From NCBI RefSeq assembly GCF_002960625.1, contig NZ_POJH01000048.1:24172-88171 (forward strand): a stretch of 64,000 nt of DNA, read 5' to 3'. The notes beneath the pieces are model-generated. The model worked only from the letters and a program-made list of their open reading frames with translations. It did no database searches and was not told the DNA's origin. Positions 16,717 to 26,888 of this stretch are shown one piece after another. This DNA is from Streptococcus suis. GTDB taxonomy: Bacteria; Bacillota; Bacilli; Lactobacillales; Streptococcaceae. A program made the translations under genes and the position numbers. Every line of letters starts with the position of its first letter. Within the stretch, counting starts at the first letter, position 1.

Positions 16717-17565
16717 TTATTCATAAACGTAGTTCATTTTTTTAGCATGATCATCCAAAATGCCTTCATGGAAGTAAGACTGTGCTAGGTAGTGGTAGGG
16801 CAAAACATACAGACCGGCTAGACCAAAGGTGATGATGCTCAGCACATACCAACCGACAAAGGACAAATCCAAGGTGAAGCGTTTGAACTTATAGCCTTTC
16901 ATCAATTTTCGGCTGCTCTTGATAATCGAATAGGCACCGGTGTATTCCTCACGCTCTAATTGCTCAAATAAGATAAATTCTACCTGAGAGTAGGCATAGA
17001 TTTGTGGAATATAAATAGCAAATCCAATGATGGTGAGGAAAAGACCGACAATCAGGAAACTCCCTAGTAGGGCTAGAATATCCTGAGGAATAAGGTTTGG
17101 GTCGGTTAGACCTGTTGAAACGACTATGCTGGCTGAAACAATGGTAGCTCCAATCACTAGACCAATCCCAAAATAGAAGAGAAACCCCCAAAGAAAGATA
17201 AGGAAACTCTTTAAGATATAGGTCCTAATGATCTTTCCAAAATCCTTGTGGTAAAAGATACTGACGCAGTCCTTATATGACACTGCTTGCTTGGCATTTT
17301 TTGTGACTTGAAACAAGGTCCAAAGGACAGATAGTTGAAGTAAGCCGAGTAATAATCCATAGAATAAAGGAAACAAGGAGGTAGAAATAAGGTAACCTGG
17401 ACTAAGGATTTCCTCAGGTGTCAGGCCTGCAAGACTATTGCGAGAAGCAGAAAATAATTGAACGATAACAGATATGGCGACGGGAATTGCTGCTACTTGA
17501 TAAATGCCTGTTGTATCATTTAAAGTATGCCTCGCCTTTTCCCGAATCTCAGAAATTGTAAACAT
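16717..17565 (-). CDS. DUF975 family integral membrane protein
   Basis: The product is 282 residues, and AAGGAGG lies seven bases before the ATG. It has the N-terminal signature of the DUF975 family (FTISEIREKARHTLND) followed by about six membrane segments. The first is near residue 25 and long ones lie near 70, 130, 165 and 235. The C-terminal LPYHYLAQSYFHEGILDD lies on one side after the last helix. The family is common in Firmicutes, and its biochemical role is not established. It is transcribed alone, divergent from tgt. Confidence 0.85.
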   Translation of the reverse strand: MFTISEIREKARHTLNDTTGIYQVAAIPVAISVIVQLFSASRNSLAGLTPEEILSPGYLISTSLFPLFYGLLLGLLQLSVLWTLFQVTKNAKQAVSYKDCVSIFYHKDFGKIIRTYILKSFLIFLWGFLFYFGIGLVIGATIVSASIVVSTGLTDPNLIPQDILALLGSFLIVGLFLTIIGFAIYIPQIYAYSQVEFILFEQLEREEYTGAYSIIKSSRKLMKGYKFKRFTLDLSFVGWYVLSIITFGLAGLYVLPYHYLAQSYFHEGILDDHAKKMNYVYE

Positions 17566-17720
17566 CTACATAACCTCCTTACTCAACATTGTAACATAAT
17601 TCTAGATGACAAGAAAGTATTTTTTTGATAGACTGGAAAGTGCTGTGGAAATAAGCTATTTTTTCGTAAAATTGATTGTTTCTACATACAAGATTAAATT
17701 CCTAGGACTGTTTTTCCTAG

Positions 17721-18875
<1,155 letters not shown>

Positions 18876-18883
18876 ATAAAAAT

Positions 18884-18918
18884 GACCTCCTACAAAATAT
18901 TAGGAGGTTCTTTTTTTA
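18884..18918. terminator. bidirectional terminator between tgt and pepQ
   Basis: ACCTCCTA (18885-18892) and TAGGAGGT (18901-18908) form the stem, followed by a run of seven Ts on the plus strand and preceded by an A-rich stretch for the minus strand. Confidence 0.8.
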
Positions 18919-20001
18919 TACATCAAAATACAAGAGTTCTTTCGGCGTCTTGGTAAAGACTTCAAAGCCGTTTTTAGTCACATAGCCACAGTCTTCAATG
19001 CGTACACCGACTTTTCCAGGAATATAGATACCAGGCTCAACAGAGAAGCACATGCCTTCTTCGATAACCAAGTCATTTCCTTCCATAATAGATGGGAACT
19101 CGTGGACACTCATGCCCAAACCATGTCCAAGACGGTGGTTGAAGTAGTCACCATAACCAGCCTTTTCAATGACAGAGCGAGCAGCGTAGTCAATCTCACC
19201 TGCCGTCACACCAGGCTTGATCATATTGATCGCAGCCATGTGGGCTTCAAGAGTTAGGTTATAAATATCCTTTTTAAATTGGTCAGGTTGACCGACAGCT
19301 ACTGTCCGTGTCATATCAGAGGTATAGCCCAGGGTTTCGACACCTAGGTCGAACAATAGCAGAGCGTTATTTTCGATTTTATTTGTCGATGGAATACCGT
19401 GTGGGTTTGCAGCATTGTTACCTGTCAAGACCATGGTATCAAAACTCATCTTGGAAATGCCCTGTTTTTTCATCTCAAATTCAATCTGAGCAATGATGTC
19501 TGTTTCCGTCACATCGAGGGAGATAGTGTCAAAACCAACCTGCATAGCCTTGTCCGCAAACTCACCAGCCACCAACATTTTTTCAATCTCATCACGGGAC
19601 TTGATCAATTTCATGGTATTGATAAGCGGAGTAATGTCCGTAAAGGCTTGATTGAAAATGGACTGCAAACCGTGGTAACGGGTAAGGTTCAAATTGTCAA
19701 ACTCAGCACCGATGGCAGAGAATGTTTTCTGCGGTAGCTTGCTCTTGATAACCTTCCAAGGATTTTCAGAATCCATATAGCCAGCCACAGGGAAGTCAAC
19801 GGTCGCTACTGCACGCTCCACATCCAAGGCTGGAAGGAAGAGGAGGGGGTCGTGGTCGGGCATGACAAAGAGCATCATGTGGCGTTCGTGTGGATCACTG
19901 TGGTAGCCAGTCAGGTAGTAAATACTGACTGGATCTGAGAAGATAGCCAGGTCCAATTTGTTGGTTTCAAGGTAGGATGTTACATGATTGAGTTTTGACA
20001 T
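18916..20001 (-). CDS. pepQ: Xaa-Pro dipeptidase (prolidase, M24B)
   Basis: The product is 361 residues with a creatinase-like N-terminal domain (1-130) and the pita-bread metallopeptidase domain. Metal ligands are visible in order: D in LLFDLGVE, D in YTSDMTRT, H in NHRLGHGLGMSVHE, E in CFSVEPGIY and E in VRIEDCGYV. It releases amino acids from dipeptides with C-terminal proline in the cytoplasm. AAAGGTG lies upstream of the ATG. A -10 box TATAAT lies on the minus strand at 20048-20053. The gene is divergent from ccpA, an arrangement common in Gram-positive bacteria with low GC. Confidence 0.93.
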   Translation of the reverse strand: MSKLNHVTSYLETNKLDLAIFSDPVSIYYLTGYHSDPHERHMMLFVMPDHDPLLFLPALDVERAVATVDFPVAGYMDSENPWKVIKSKLPQKTFSAIGAEFDNLNLTRYHGLQSIFNQAFTDITPLINTMKLIKSRDEIEKMLVAGEFADKAMQVGFDTISLDVTETDIIAQIEFEMKKQGISKMSFDTMVLTGNNAANPHGIPSTNKIENNALLLFDLGVETLGYTSDMTRTVAVGQPDQFKKDIYNLTLEAHMAAINMIKPGVTAGEIDYAARSVIEKAGYGDYFNHRLGHGLGMSVHEFPSIMEGNDLVIEEGMCFSVEPGIYIPGKVGVRIEDCGYVTKNGFEVFTKTPKELLYFDV

Positions 20002-20116
20002 GTGGGCACCTTTCTATTTTTGGGAAATTGTGTTGAAATTTTCGTTTATTATATAGACTATTGTTTCAAAAAATGAAAAAAATTGCAAGTATTATCAAAA
20101 AAATCCCCTTTTTCTC

Positions 20117-20145
20117 TTGAAAGTGGTTTCAAAAAGTGATACACT
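20117..20145 (+). promoter_or_regulatory. ccpA promoter overlapped by a cre-like site
   Basis: TTGAAA (20117-20122) and TACACT (20140-20145) are 17 bases apart. TGAAAGTGGTTTCA at 20118-20131 matches the cre consensus TGWNANCGNTNWCA at all but one position, T for C at the centre, and lies over the -35. This placement fits repression by CcpA of its own gene; the effect is inferred. Confidence 0.6.
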
Positions 20146-20206
20146 AGAATTGGGTGAAAGCGTAATTTTCATAAAATAGAAAAGAAAAAGAAAGGAAGTA
20201 ACGTCG

Positions 20207-21211
20207 ATGATGAATACTGATGATACGGTAACGATTTATGACGTGGCCCGTGAAGCAGGCGTATCCATGGCAACAGTGTCGCGTGTTGTGAATGGGAATA
20301 AAAATGTCAAGGAAAATACTCGTAAGAAAGTATTGGAAGTGATTGACCGCTTGGACTATCGTCCAAATGCGGTAGCTAGGGGATTAGCAAGTAAGAAAAC
20401 GACAACAGTGGGGGTTGTCATTCCAAATATTGCTAATGCTTATTTTGCGACCTTGGCTAAAGGGATTGATGATATTGCGGATATGTATAAGTACAATATT
20501 GTCCTTGCCAATAGCGATGAAAATGATGAGAAGGAGATTAATGTAGTCAATACCCTCTTCTCTAAACAGGTGGATGGTATCATTTTCATGGGCTATCATT
20601 TGACAGACAAGATTCGTGCTGAGTTTTCACGTTCTCGGACACCGATCGTTTTAGCAGGTACAGTGGATTTAGAACACCAATTGCCAAGTGTCAACATTGA
20701 CTACGCAGCGGCGAGTGCGGATGCTGTCCATCTTCTTGCTAAAAACAACAAGAAAATAGCCTTTGTATCAGGTCCGCTTGTGGACGATATCAATGGCAAG
20801 GTCCGCCTTGCAGGCTACAAGCAAGGATTGAAGGACAATGGTATTGACTTCAACGAGGGTCTTGTTTTCGAGTCTAAGTACAAGTATGAAGAAGGCTATG
20901 CCCTGGCAGAACGTATTCTAAATGCAGGAGCAACAGCAGCCTATGTTGCTGAAGATGAGATTGCAGCAGGTTTGTTAAATGGTATTAGCGATAAGGGAAT
21001 TAAGGTACCGGAGGAATTTGAAATTGTGACTAGTGATGATTCTTTGGTTACAAAATTCACCAGTCCAAATCTAACCTCTATCAACCAGCCACTCTATGAT
21101 ATTGGTGCCATTGCTATGCGGATGTTGACCAAAATCATGCACAAGGAAGACTTGGATAACCGCGAAGTTATTCTTAACCACGGTATTAAAATCCGTAAGT
21201 CTACCAAGTAA
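20207..21211 (+). CDS. ccpA: catabolite control protein A
   Basis: The product is 334 residues. A LacI-type helix-turn-helix (TIYDVAREAGVSMATVSRVV, residues about 9-28) and the hinge helix region YRPNAVARGLASKKT are followed by a periplasmic-binding-like core that binds phosphorylated HPr. AAAGGAAG lies eight bases before the first ATG, so the start at 20207 is kept over the adjacent second ATG. It represses or activates catabolic genes through cre sites when sugar is plentiful. A cre-like site covers its own promoter. Its neighbour pepQ is divergent, as in related species. Confidence 0.95.
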   Translation: MMNTDDTVTIYDVAREAGVSMATVSRVVNGNKNVKENTRKKVLEVIDRLDYRPNAVARGLASKKTTTVGVVIPNIANAYFATLAKGIDDIADMYKYNIVLANSDENDEKEINVVNTLFSKQVDGIIFMGYHLTDKIRAEFSRSRTPIVLAGTVDLEHQLPSVNIDYAAASADAVHLLAKNNKKIAFVSGPLVDDINGKVRLAGYKQGLKDNGIDFNEGLVFESKYKYEEGYALAERILNAGATAAYVAEDEIAAGLLNGISDKGIKVPEEFEIVTSDDSLVTKFTSPNLTSINQPLYDIGAIAMRMLTKIMHKEDLDNREVILNHGIKIRKSTK

Positions 21212-21324
21212 TAGCTACAAAGAAAGACCATTATGCTTGATGTTGAGGCCAAGTCCAAGGCATCTAAGCTGATGGTCTTTTTATAAATCCTTGGTTTTGG
21301 ATAGGAAAAATGGTCAAAAAGGGA

Positions 21325-21337
21325 TATAATATAGAGT
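21325..21337 (+). promoter_or_regulatory. -10 box directly upstream of the cpoA start codon
   Basis: TATAAT at 21325-21330 is seven bases before the ATG at 21338, and no ribosome-binding site lies between. This suggests a leaderless message; no good -35 is visible at 16-18 bases. Confidence 0.5.
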
Positions 21338-22336
21338 ATGAAGGTTTTATTGTATCTTGAAGGAAAAACAGTTTTAGAAAAATCGGGTATCGGTCGGGCC
21401 CTTCATCATCAGATGGAGGCCTTGGATATGGCTGGTATTCCCTATACGACCGATTTATTGGGGGACTATGATGTGGTTCATATCAATACTTACGGTCCTC
21501 GCTCCTGGTTCTTGCTTCATGCAGCCAAGCGTCATGGGAAAAAGGTGATTTTACATGGGCATTCGACCAAGGAAGATTTCCAAAATTCCTTTATTGGATC
21601 CAATTTATTGGCTCCCTTGGTTGGGAAATACTTGGCTAGCATGTACCAGAAGGCTGACTTTATTATTACTCCCTCCACCTATTCAAAAAAGCTCATCCAG
21701 TCTTATGGAGTGACTACTCCGATTGTTGCAGTATCAAATGGAATTGATTTGGATAAGTATAAGAAAGATCCCCATAAGGAAGCTGTGTTTAGGGAGCATT
21801 TTGGCATTGAGGAAGGGCAACCTGTTGTTGTTTGCGCAGGTCTTTACTTCCGCCGTAAAGGAATTGAGGACTTTGTCAAGGTCGCAGAGAAGATGCCCCA
21901 TGTCCGCTTTATTTGGCTGGGTTCTATCAATAAATGGATGATTCCGTCCTATATTCGCAAGATTGTAGAAGGTGACCATCCAGCTAATGTTGAGTTTCCT
22001 GGTTATTTTAAGGGGGCAGTTTTTCAGGGTGCAATGAGCGGAGCGGATGCCTTTTTCTTTCCTTCTCACGAAGAAACGGAAGGGATTGTAGTTTTGGAAG
22101 CACTTGCCAGCCGCCAGCATGTCGTACTGCGAGATATTCCTGTCTATGAAGGCTGGATTGATGAAACCAGTGCAGAGTTGGGGCAAACGGTGGATGATTT
22201 CGTTGCCTCTATTCAAAAGATTTTAGATAAGCAAGTAGATAAGCGAGAAGCGGGCTATCAAGTCGCCGTTAGTCGATCAATTGATCAAGTTGGTCATCAA
22301 TTGGTAGAGGCCTATCGTCAAGTATTGGAGATGTAG
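21338..22336 (+). CDS. cpoA: glycolipid glycosyltransferase (CpoA-like, second sugar)
   Basis: The product is 332 residues, a GT-B fold glycosyltransferase of family 4 type. An N-terminal acceptor domain has VIHGHS-like LHGHSTKED near residue 73. The C-terminal donor domain has VVVCAGLYFRRKGIEDF near residue 164 and the E-x7-E motif FFPSHEETEGIVVLEAL near residue 238. With the next gene, which it touches at stop/start, it resembles the pneumococcal pair. In that pair one enzyme makes alpha-glucosyl-diacylglycerol and CpoA adds galactose. It should act at the inner membrane face. Assignment of which enzyme adds which sugar rests on size and order, not on experiment. Confidence 0.75.
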   Translation: MKVLLYLEGKTVLEKSGIGRALHHQMEALDMAGIPYTTDLLGDYDVVHINTYGPRSWFLLHAAKRHGKKVILHGHSTKEDFQNSFIGSNLLAPLVGKYLASMYQKADFIITPSTYSKKLIQSYGVTTPIVAVSNGIDLDKYKKDPHKEAVFREHFGIEEGQPVVVCAGLYFRRKGIEDFVKVAEKMPHVRFIWLGSINKWMIPSYIRKIVEGDHPANVEFPGYFKGAVFQGAMSGADAFFFPSHEETEGIVVLEALASRQHVVLRDIPVYEGWIDETSAELGQTVDDFVASIQKILDKQVDKREAGYQVAVSRSIDQVGHQLVEAYRQVLEM

Positions 22337-23650
22337 ATGAGGATTGGACTGTTTACGGATACCTATTTTCCACAGGTTTCAGGGGTTGCGACCTCTATTC
22401 GTACCTTAAAAACAGAGTTGGAGAAGCTAGGTCATACAGTATTTATTTTTACAACAACAGATGAGGATGTCAATCGCTATGAAGATTGGGATATTATTCG
22501 TATTCCCAGTGTTCCATTTTTTGCCTTTAAAGATAGGCGAGTGGCCTATGCAGGCTTTACAGACGCCTTGAAGATTGCTAGCCGGTACAAGCTAGATATT
22601 ATTCATACCCATACAGAGTTCGCCTTGGGGATTTTGGGTAAGATGGTGGCTAGAGAACTAGGCATTCCAGTTGTCCATACCTACCATACCCAGTATGAAG
22701 ATTATGTGCATTATATTGCTAAGGGGCGGATTATTCGTCCAGGCATGATTAAGTATTTTGTTCGGGCTTATTTGCGTGATTTAGACGGAGTTATCTGTCC
22801 TAGCGAAATTGTGGAAGATTTGTTGACCGGCTACGATATTCCGATTTCCAAACGGGTTATTCCTACTGGTATTGATTTGGCTAAGTTTGAACGACCAGAG
22901 ATTTCGGAAGAGGATACGGCTGAATTGCGGTCACAACTGGGAATTGAAACCGATGAAACCATGTTGCTCAGTCTGTCACGGATTTCCCATGAAAAAAATA
23001 TTCAGGCCATTATTAAGGCCATGCCGAAAATTCTTTCGGAAAATCCCAAGGTCAAATTGGTCATTGTTGGTGGTGGGCCCTATGCAGCTGCTTTGGAGGA
23101 CTTGATTGCTGAACTGGCTTTGGAAGAACATGTTCAGTTAACAGGGATGATTGCGCCAAGCGATACGGCTCTTTACTACAAGGCCGCAGACTTCTTTATC
23201 TCCGCCTCGACTAGTGAAACACAGGGCTTGACCTTCTTAGAAAGCCTGGCTTCAGGAACTCCGATTTTAGCCCATGTCAATCCCTATTTGAAGAATGTGG
23301 TAACGGATAAGATGTTTGGAACCCTCTTTGTTCGTGAGCAGGAATTGGCTGATGCAGTAGTAGAAGCCATTGTTGCAACACCGCCAATGAATGCGCATGT
23401 TTTGAATAAGAAGTTATATGAAATTTCTTCAACAAATTTTGGTCGTCGTGTCTACGAATATTATTTAGATTTGAAAATTTCCTATGATTTCCGTAGGGAA
23501 CACACCAATCAGGATACAGTAGCAGAAGCAATTTTGAAGGAAACCATTTACTTACCCCAAAAAATTGTTGTCAAGTCAACGGATACGACTGTGAAGATTT
23601 TGAAAAAATCTGTTGAGCAGGTCAAATCCATTCGGAATTTCTTTGACTGA
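22337..23650 (+). CDS. glycosyltransferase, probable alpha-monoglucosyl-diacylglycerol synthase
   Basis: The product is 437 residues with a GT4-type GT-B fold. The N-terminus MRIGLFTDTYFPQVSGVATSI is typical of diacylglycerol glucosyltransferases. Further on are HTHTEFALG near residue 95, VIPTGIDLAKFERP near residue 175 and the donor-site motif SASTSETQGLTFLESLASG near residue 292. The last 60 residues are basic and could bind the membrane. It begins at the base after the cpoA stop, so the two are co-translated. It would transfer glucose to diacylglycerol, producing the anchor and non-bilayer lipid of the streptococcal membrane. Confidence 0.8.
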   Translation: MRIGLFTDTYFPQVSGVATSIRTLKTELEKLGHTVFIFTTTDEDVNRYEDWDIIRIPSVPFFAFKDRRVAYAGFTDALKIASRYKLDIIHTHTEFALGILGKMVARELGIPVVHTYHTQYEDYVHYIAKGRIIRPGMIKYFVRAYLRDLDGVICPSEIVEDLLTGYDIPISKRVIPTGIDLAKFERPEISEEDTAELRSQLGIETDETMLLSLSRISHEKNIQAIIKAMPKILSENPKVKLVIVGGGPYAAALEDLIAELALEEHVQLTGMIAPSDTALYYKAADFFISASTSETQGLTFLESLASGTPILAHVNPYLKNVVTDKMFGTLFVREQELADAVVEAIVATPPMNAHVLNKKLYEISSTNFGRRVYEYYLDLKISYDFRREHTNQDTVAEAILKETIYLPQKIVVKSTDTTVKILKKSVEQVKSIRNFFD

Positions 23651-23731
23651 TTGGATGCTTGGGATAGTTTATTCTAAAGAGATTACCTGGGTAGTTCCAT
23701 CCTTCATTTGCTAGTCAAAAAGAGGTTTCTT

Positions 23732-24079
23732 ATGAATAAAAAGATGAAAATAGGCTTGGTTCATACTTTGATTATTTTATTCTTTTATGTTGGTATCTAT
23801 GGTCTTGCTTCTTTTTGGGATACTTATCTTGCTAAGGCCTTGATTGTTAACAATATTCTTTTTTATACTCCACTAGGCTTATTCATCTTAGGCCTGATTG
23901 ATGGTCGTGGTCATGGTTTTTCCATAAGGGTTCCTGTCCTAGCCTTTCTCCTCTTTCCTCTTACTGTTTTTAGTTTTGGAGAGTGGATATGGCTCTATCA
24001 GGTCATCTATAGTCTATGTGCGGTGGTAGGATGGTTGTTAGGCGCTCTGCTATGTCACATAAAAAATAAAAGTCTTTGA
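23732..24079 (+). CDS. small integral membrane protein of unknown family
   Basis: The product is 115 residues from the ATG at 23732, with AAGAGG seven bases upstream; a longer frame from 23708 lacks one. Four hydrophobic segments are separated by short polar turns, with LIDGRGHGFSIR as the most polar loop. Lysines at both ends suggest that both ends are cytoplasmic. No motif points to a function. It lies between the glycolipid genes and the T-box leader, whose promoter overlaps its last codons. Confidence 0.65.
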   Translation: MNKKMKIGLVHTLIILFFYVGIYGLASFWDTYLAKALIVNNILFYTPLGLFILGLIDGRGHGFSIRVPVLAFLLFPLTVFSFGEWIWLYQVIYSLCAVVGWLLGALLCHIKNKSL

Positions 24080-24103
24080 AAAAATGGAAAAAGGTGGTAT
24101 AAT
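24076..24103 (+). promoter_or_regulatory. promoter of the T-box transcript
   Basis: TTGAAA (24076-24081) and TATAAT (24098-24103) are 16 bases apart. The T-box leader begins just downstream. Confidence 0.7.
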
Positions 24104-24109
24104 AGCACT

Positions 24110-24322
24110 TAGAGATTTATCAATTCTAGGAAATCTTTGAGAGAGTGTGCGGTCGGTGCAAGCACATAGAGGATAGGATTGACACTACTCGGTAGGATTT
24201 TATGCAAACATAAAAGGGTGGTTCCCTTATCGCCAATCTGAGGTAGTCAGGCTTTTCGGTGTGACTGCGAATGAAGGTGGAACCACGTTACGACGTCCTT
24301 TTGCGAGGGCGTCGTATTTTCT
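24110..24322 (+). ncRNA. T-box riboswitch leader
   Basis: Stem I base arms GAGAGTGT (near 24138) and ACACTACTC (near 24191) pair with one bulge. The conserved T-box element GAAGGTGGAACCACG is at 24273-24287. A terminator follows: ACGACGTCCT pairs with AGGGCGTCGT (24290-24315) and ends in ATTTTCT. T-boxes sense uncharged tRNA and allow read-through. Near the 3' side of the specifier loop the sequence reads GGATTGACAC, and I cannot fix the specifier codon. Threonine would be expected because thrS lies downstream, but a disrupted MazG-like gene lies in between. Confidence 0.9.
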
Positions 24323-24337
24323 GTTGGAGGAGGACTG

Positions 24338-24721
24338 ATGCTACCTGATGACTTATTAAGACGGTGTCAAGATGTGCGTCGTGCTTACAGAGAGTTGGAA
24401 GTCAAGCACCATGAGAAAGAGTGGTCTATTGAGGAGTGAAACAGTCTGGGGATAGACTGTTTCAGCTCAACAACTTAAAATAAAGACTTGTTGACCAACT
24501 CTTTTCTATTTGTTGAGTTCTTTCTCGCTCCCAACATGAACCGCCTGATTATGACCAAGCAGGGTCGTTACTATGATGAAACGCCCTATAGCTTGGAGCA
24601 TAAACTGGCTGAAAATATCTGGTGGTTGATTGAATTGGCCGACCGCCTGGATATTGACATTCAAAAAGAAATGGAAACCTTTTTAACTCAGAAAGAAGAG
24701 TTATTGGGGATTAAAAAATAA
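24338..24721 (+). pseudogene. MazG-like nucleotide pyrophosphohydrolase gene, interrupted
   Basis: An ATG at 24338 with TTGGAGGAGG upstream encodes 33 residues (MLPDDLLRRCQDVRRAYREL and on, ending WSIEE) and stops at 24437. The second half resumes near 24535 as NRLIMTKQGRYYDETPYSLE and runs to 24721, containing ENIWWLIELADRLDID, as in small MazG-like helical proteins. Between the halves lie about 95 bases with a perfect hairpin (GAAACAGTCT and AGACTGTTTC) and the pair CTCAACAA/TTGTTGAG. This looks like a small palindromic insertion, although the exact boundaries are uncertain. Intact homologues should be about 105 residues long. Confidence 0.65.
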
Positions 24722-24875
24722 ATAAAAAATAGAAAGGACTAGGGTCTCCGTATTTGGTTGAACTGAATACGGGCTACGGACTGGGCCAAAAAGATAAACG
24801 AGAACTAGACGCTTGCGTCGTCGTTCTGTTTCCTATTTTGTCTGTGTCCGCTTAACGCCCTTTATATCTTATATT
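24722..24875 (+). promoter_or_regulatory. structured leader between the MazG-like gene and thrS
   Basis: Two hairpins are clear. CCGTATT pairs with AATACGG around an 11-base loop near 24750-24776. AGAAC/GACGC pairs with GCGTC/GTTCT near 24801-24827. No ribosome-binding site precedes the thrS ATG. The leader could take part in translational control of thrS, but this is inferred from structure only. Confidence 0.4.
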
Positions 24876-26825
24876 ATGATTAAAATCACTTTCCCAGACG
24901 GTGCTGTTCGTGAGTACCAGGCTGGTGTAACTACTTTTGAAATTGCTGAGAGCATCAGCAAGTCTTTGGCGAAAAAGGCGCTTGCTGGTAAGTTCAATGG
25001 TAAATTGATTGATACTACTCGTGCCATTGAAGAGGATGGGACGCTTGAAATCGTAACGCCTGACCATGAAGATGCCTTGCCAATCTTGCGTCACTCAGCA
25101 GCTCACTTGTTTGCCCAAGCGGCTTGTCGCCTTTTCCCAGACATCAAGTTGGGCGTTGGTCCAGCCATTCAGGACGGTTTCTACTATGATACGGACAATG
25201 CTGCTGGTCAGATTTCAAATGAAGACCTGCCACGTATTCAGGAAGAAATGGCTAAAATTGTCAAGGAAAACTTCCCTTCTGAACGTCGTGAAGTAACCAA
25301 GGAAGAAGCTCTTGAGATTTTCAAAAATGATCCATATAAGCTGGAACTCATTCAAGAACATTCTGATGATGAAGGCGGTTTGACCATCTATACTCAGGGT
25401 GAATACGTTGACCTCTGCCGTGGCCCACACGTTCCGTCAACAGGTCGTATCCAGATTTTTGAATTGCTCAATGTGGCAGGTGCTTACTGGCGTGGTAAGA
25501 GCGAAAATCCAATGATGCAACGGGTTTATGGTACAGCTTGGTTTGACAAGAAAGACCTCAAGGCTTACCTTCAAATGCGTGAGGAAGCAAAAGAACGTGA
25601 CCACCGTAAACTTGGTAAGGAATTGGATCTCTTCATGATCAGCCAAGAAGTTGGTCAAGGTTTGCCATTCTGGTTGCCAAATGGTGCAACTATTCGTCGT
25701 ACCTTGGAGCGTTACATCACAGACAAGGAATTGGCTTCTGGTTACCAGCACGTTTACACACCACCATTGGCTTCTGTTGAACTCTATAAGACTTCGGGTC
25801 ACTGGGAACATTATTCAGAAGATATGTTTCCAACTATGGACATGGGTGACGGTGAAGAGTTTGTTCTTCGTCCGATGAACTGTCCACACCACATTCAAGT
25901 TTACAAAAACCATGTGCGTTCATACCGTGAATTGCCAGTGCGTATCGCTGAGCTTGGTATGATGCACCGCTATGAAAAATCAGGTGCATTGACTGGTTTG
26001 CAACGTGTGCGTGAGATGACCCTCAACGACGGTCATATCTTTGTGACACCTGAGCAAATCCAAGAAGAGTTCAAAAAAGCTCTCCAGTTGATTATCGATG
26101 TGTACGCAGATTTCAACCTAAACGACTACCGTTTCCGCCTGTCTTATCGTGACCCAGAGGACAAAGAGAAGTACTATGACAACGATGAGATGTGGGAAAA
26201 TGCCCAGCGTATGTTGAAAGGTGCCATGGATGAAATGGGCGTGGACTACTTCGAAGCTGAGGGTGAAGCTGCCTTCTACGGTCCGAAATTGGATATCCAG
26301 GTGAAAACTGCCCTTGGTAACGAAGAAACCCTGTCAACCATTCAGTTGGACTTCCTCTTGCCAGAACGTTTTGGTTTGACCTACATTGGTGCTGACGGTG
26401 AAGAACACCGCCCAGTTATGATTCACCGTGGTGTCATCTCAACTATGGAACGCTTCACTGCCATCTTGATTGAAACCTACAAGGGTGCCTTCCCAACTTG
26501 GTTGGCTCCAACCCAAGTGACTATGGTTCCAATCTCTGTGGAAGCTCACTTGGATTACGCTTGGAAGGTTGCAAAAGAATTGCAAGACCGTGGCGTTCGC
26601 GTACACGTAGATGAGCGGAACGAGAAGATGCAATACAAGATTCGTCAGAGCCAGACCAGCAAGATTCCATACCAGCTCATCGTCGGGGACAAGGAAATGG
26701 AAGACAATGCAGTAAACGTCCGTCGTTACGGAAGCAAGGCAACACAAACTCAGTCTGTATCAGAATTTGTGGACCATATCCTAGCAGATATTGCCCGCAA
26801 ATCACGTCCAGTTGAAGCTGAATAA
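24876..26825 (+). CDS. thrS: threonyl-tRNA synthetase
   Basis: The product is 649 residues from the ATG at 24876 ([14 protein letters not shown]), the usual start of the N-terminal TGS domain; an upstream in-frame TTG at 24813 lies in a structured leader. An editing domain follows, with [16 protein letters not shown] near residue 72. The class II catalytic core has [13 protein letters not shown] near residue 333, [19 protein letters not shown], and the zinc ligands C, H and H. The C-terminal anticodon-binding domain includes the end [23 protein letters not shown] region. No Shine-Dalgarno sequence is visible before the ATG. A T-box lies 550 bases upstream. Confidence 0.96.
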   Translation: MIKITFPDGAVREYQAGVTTFEIAESISKSLAKKALAGKFNGKLIDTTRAIEEDGTLEIVTPDHEDALPILRHSAAHLFAQAACRLFPDIKLGVGPAIQDGFYYDTDNAAGQISNEDLPRIQEEMAKIVKENFPSERREVTKEEALEIFKNDPYKLELIQEHSDDEGGLTIYTQGEYVDLCRGPHVPSTGRIQIFELLNVAGAYWRGKSENPMMQRVYGTAWFDKKDLKAYLQMREEAKERDHRKLGKELDLFMISQEVGQGLPFWLPNGATIRRTLERYITDKELASGYQHVYTPPLASVELYKTSGHWEHYSEDMFPTMDMGDGEEFVLRPMNCPHHIQVYKNHVRSYRELPVRIAELGMMHRYEKSGALTGLQRVREMTLNDGHIFVTPEQIQEEFKKALQLIIDVYADFNLNDYRFRLSYRDPEDKEKYYDNDEMWENAQRMLKGAMDEMGVDYFEAEGEAAFYGPKLDIQVKTALGNEETLSTIQLDFLLPERFGLTYIGADGEEHRPVMIHRGVISTMERFTAILIETYKGAFPTWLAPTQVTMVPISVEAHLDYAWKVAKELQDRGVRVHVDERNEKMQYKIRQSQTSKIPYQLIVGDKEMEDNAVNVRRYGSKATQTQSVSEFVDHILADIARKSRPVEAE

Positions 26826-26833
26826 ATAAAGTA

Positions 26834-26858
26834 AGAAGTCCGAAAGGGCTTCTTTTTT
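26834..26858 (+). terminator. intrinsic terminator of thrS
   Basis: AGAAGTCC and GGGCTTCT pair around GAAA, followed by six Ts. Confidence 0.85.
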
Positions 26859-26888
26859 GGTATAATAGTCAAGGAAAGAGGTGCTTAA

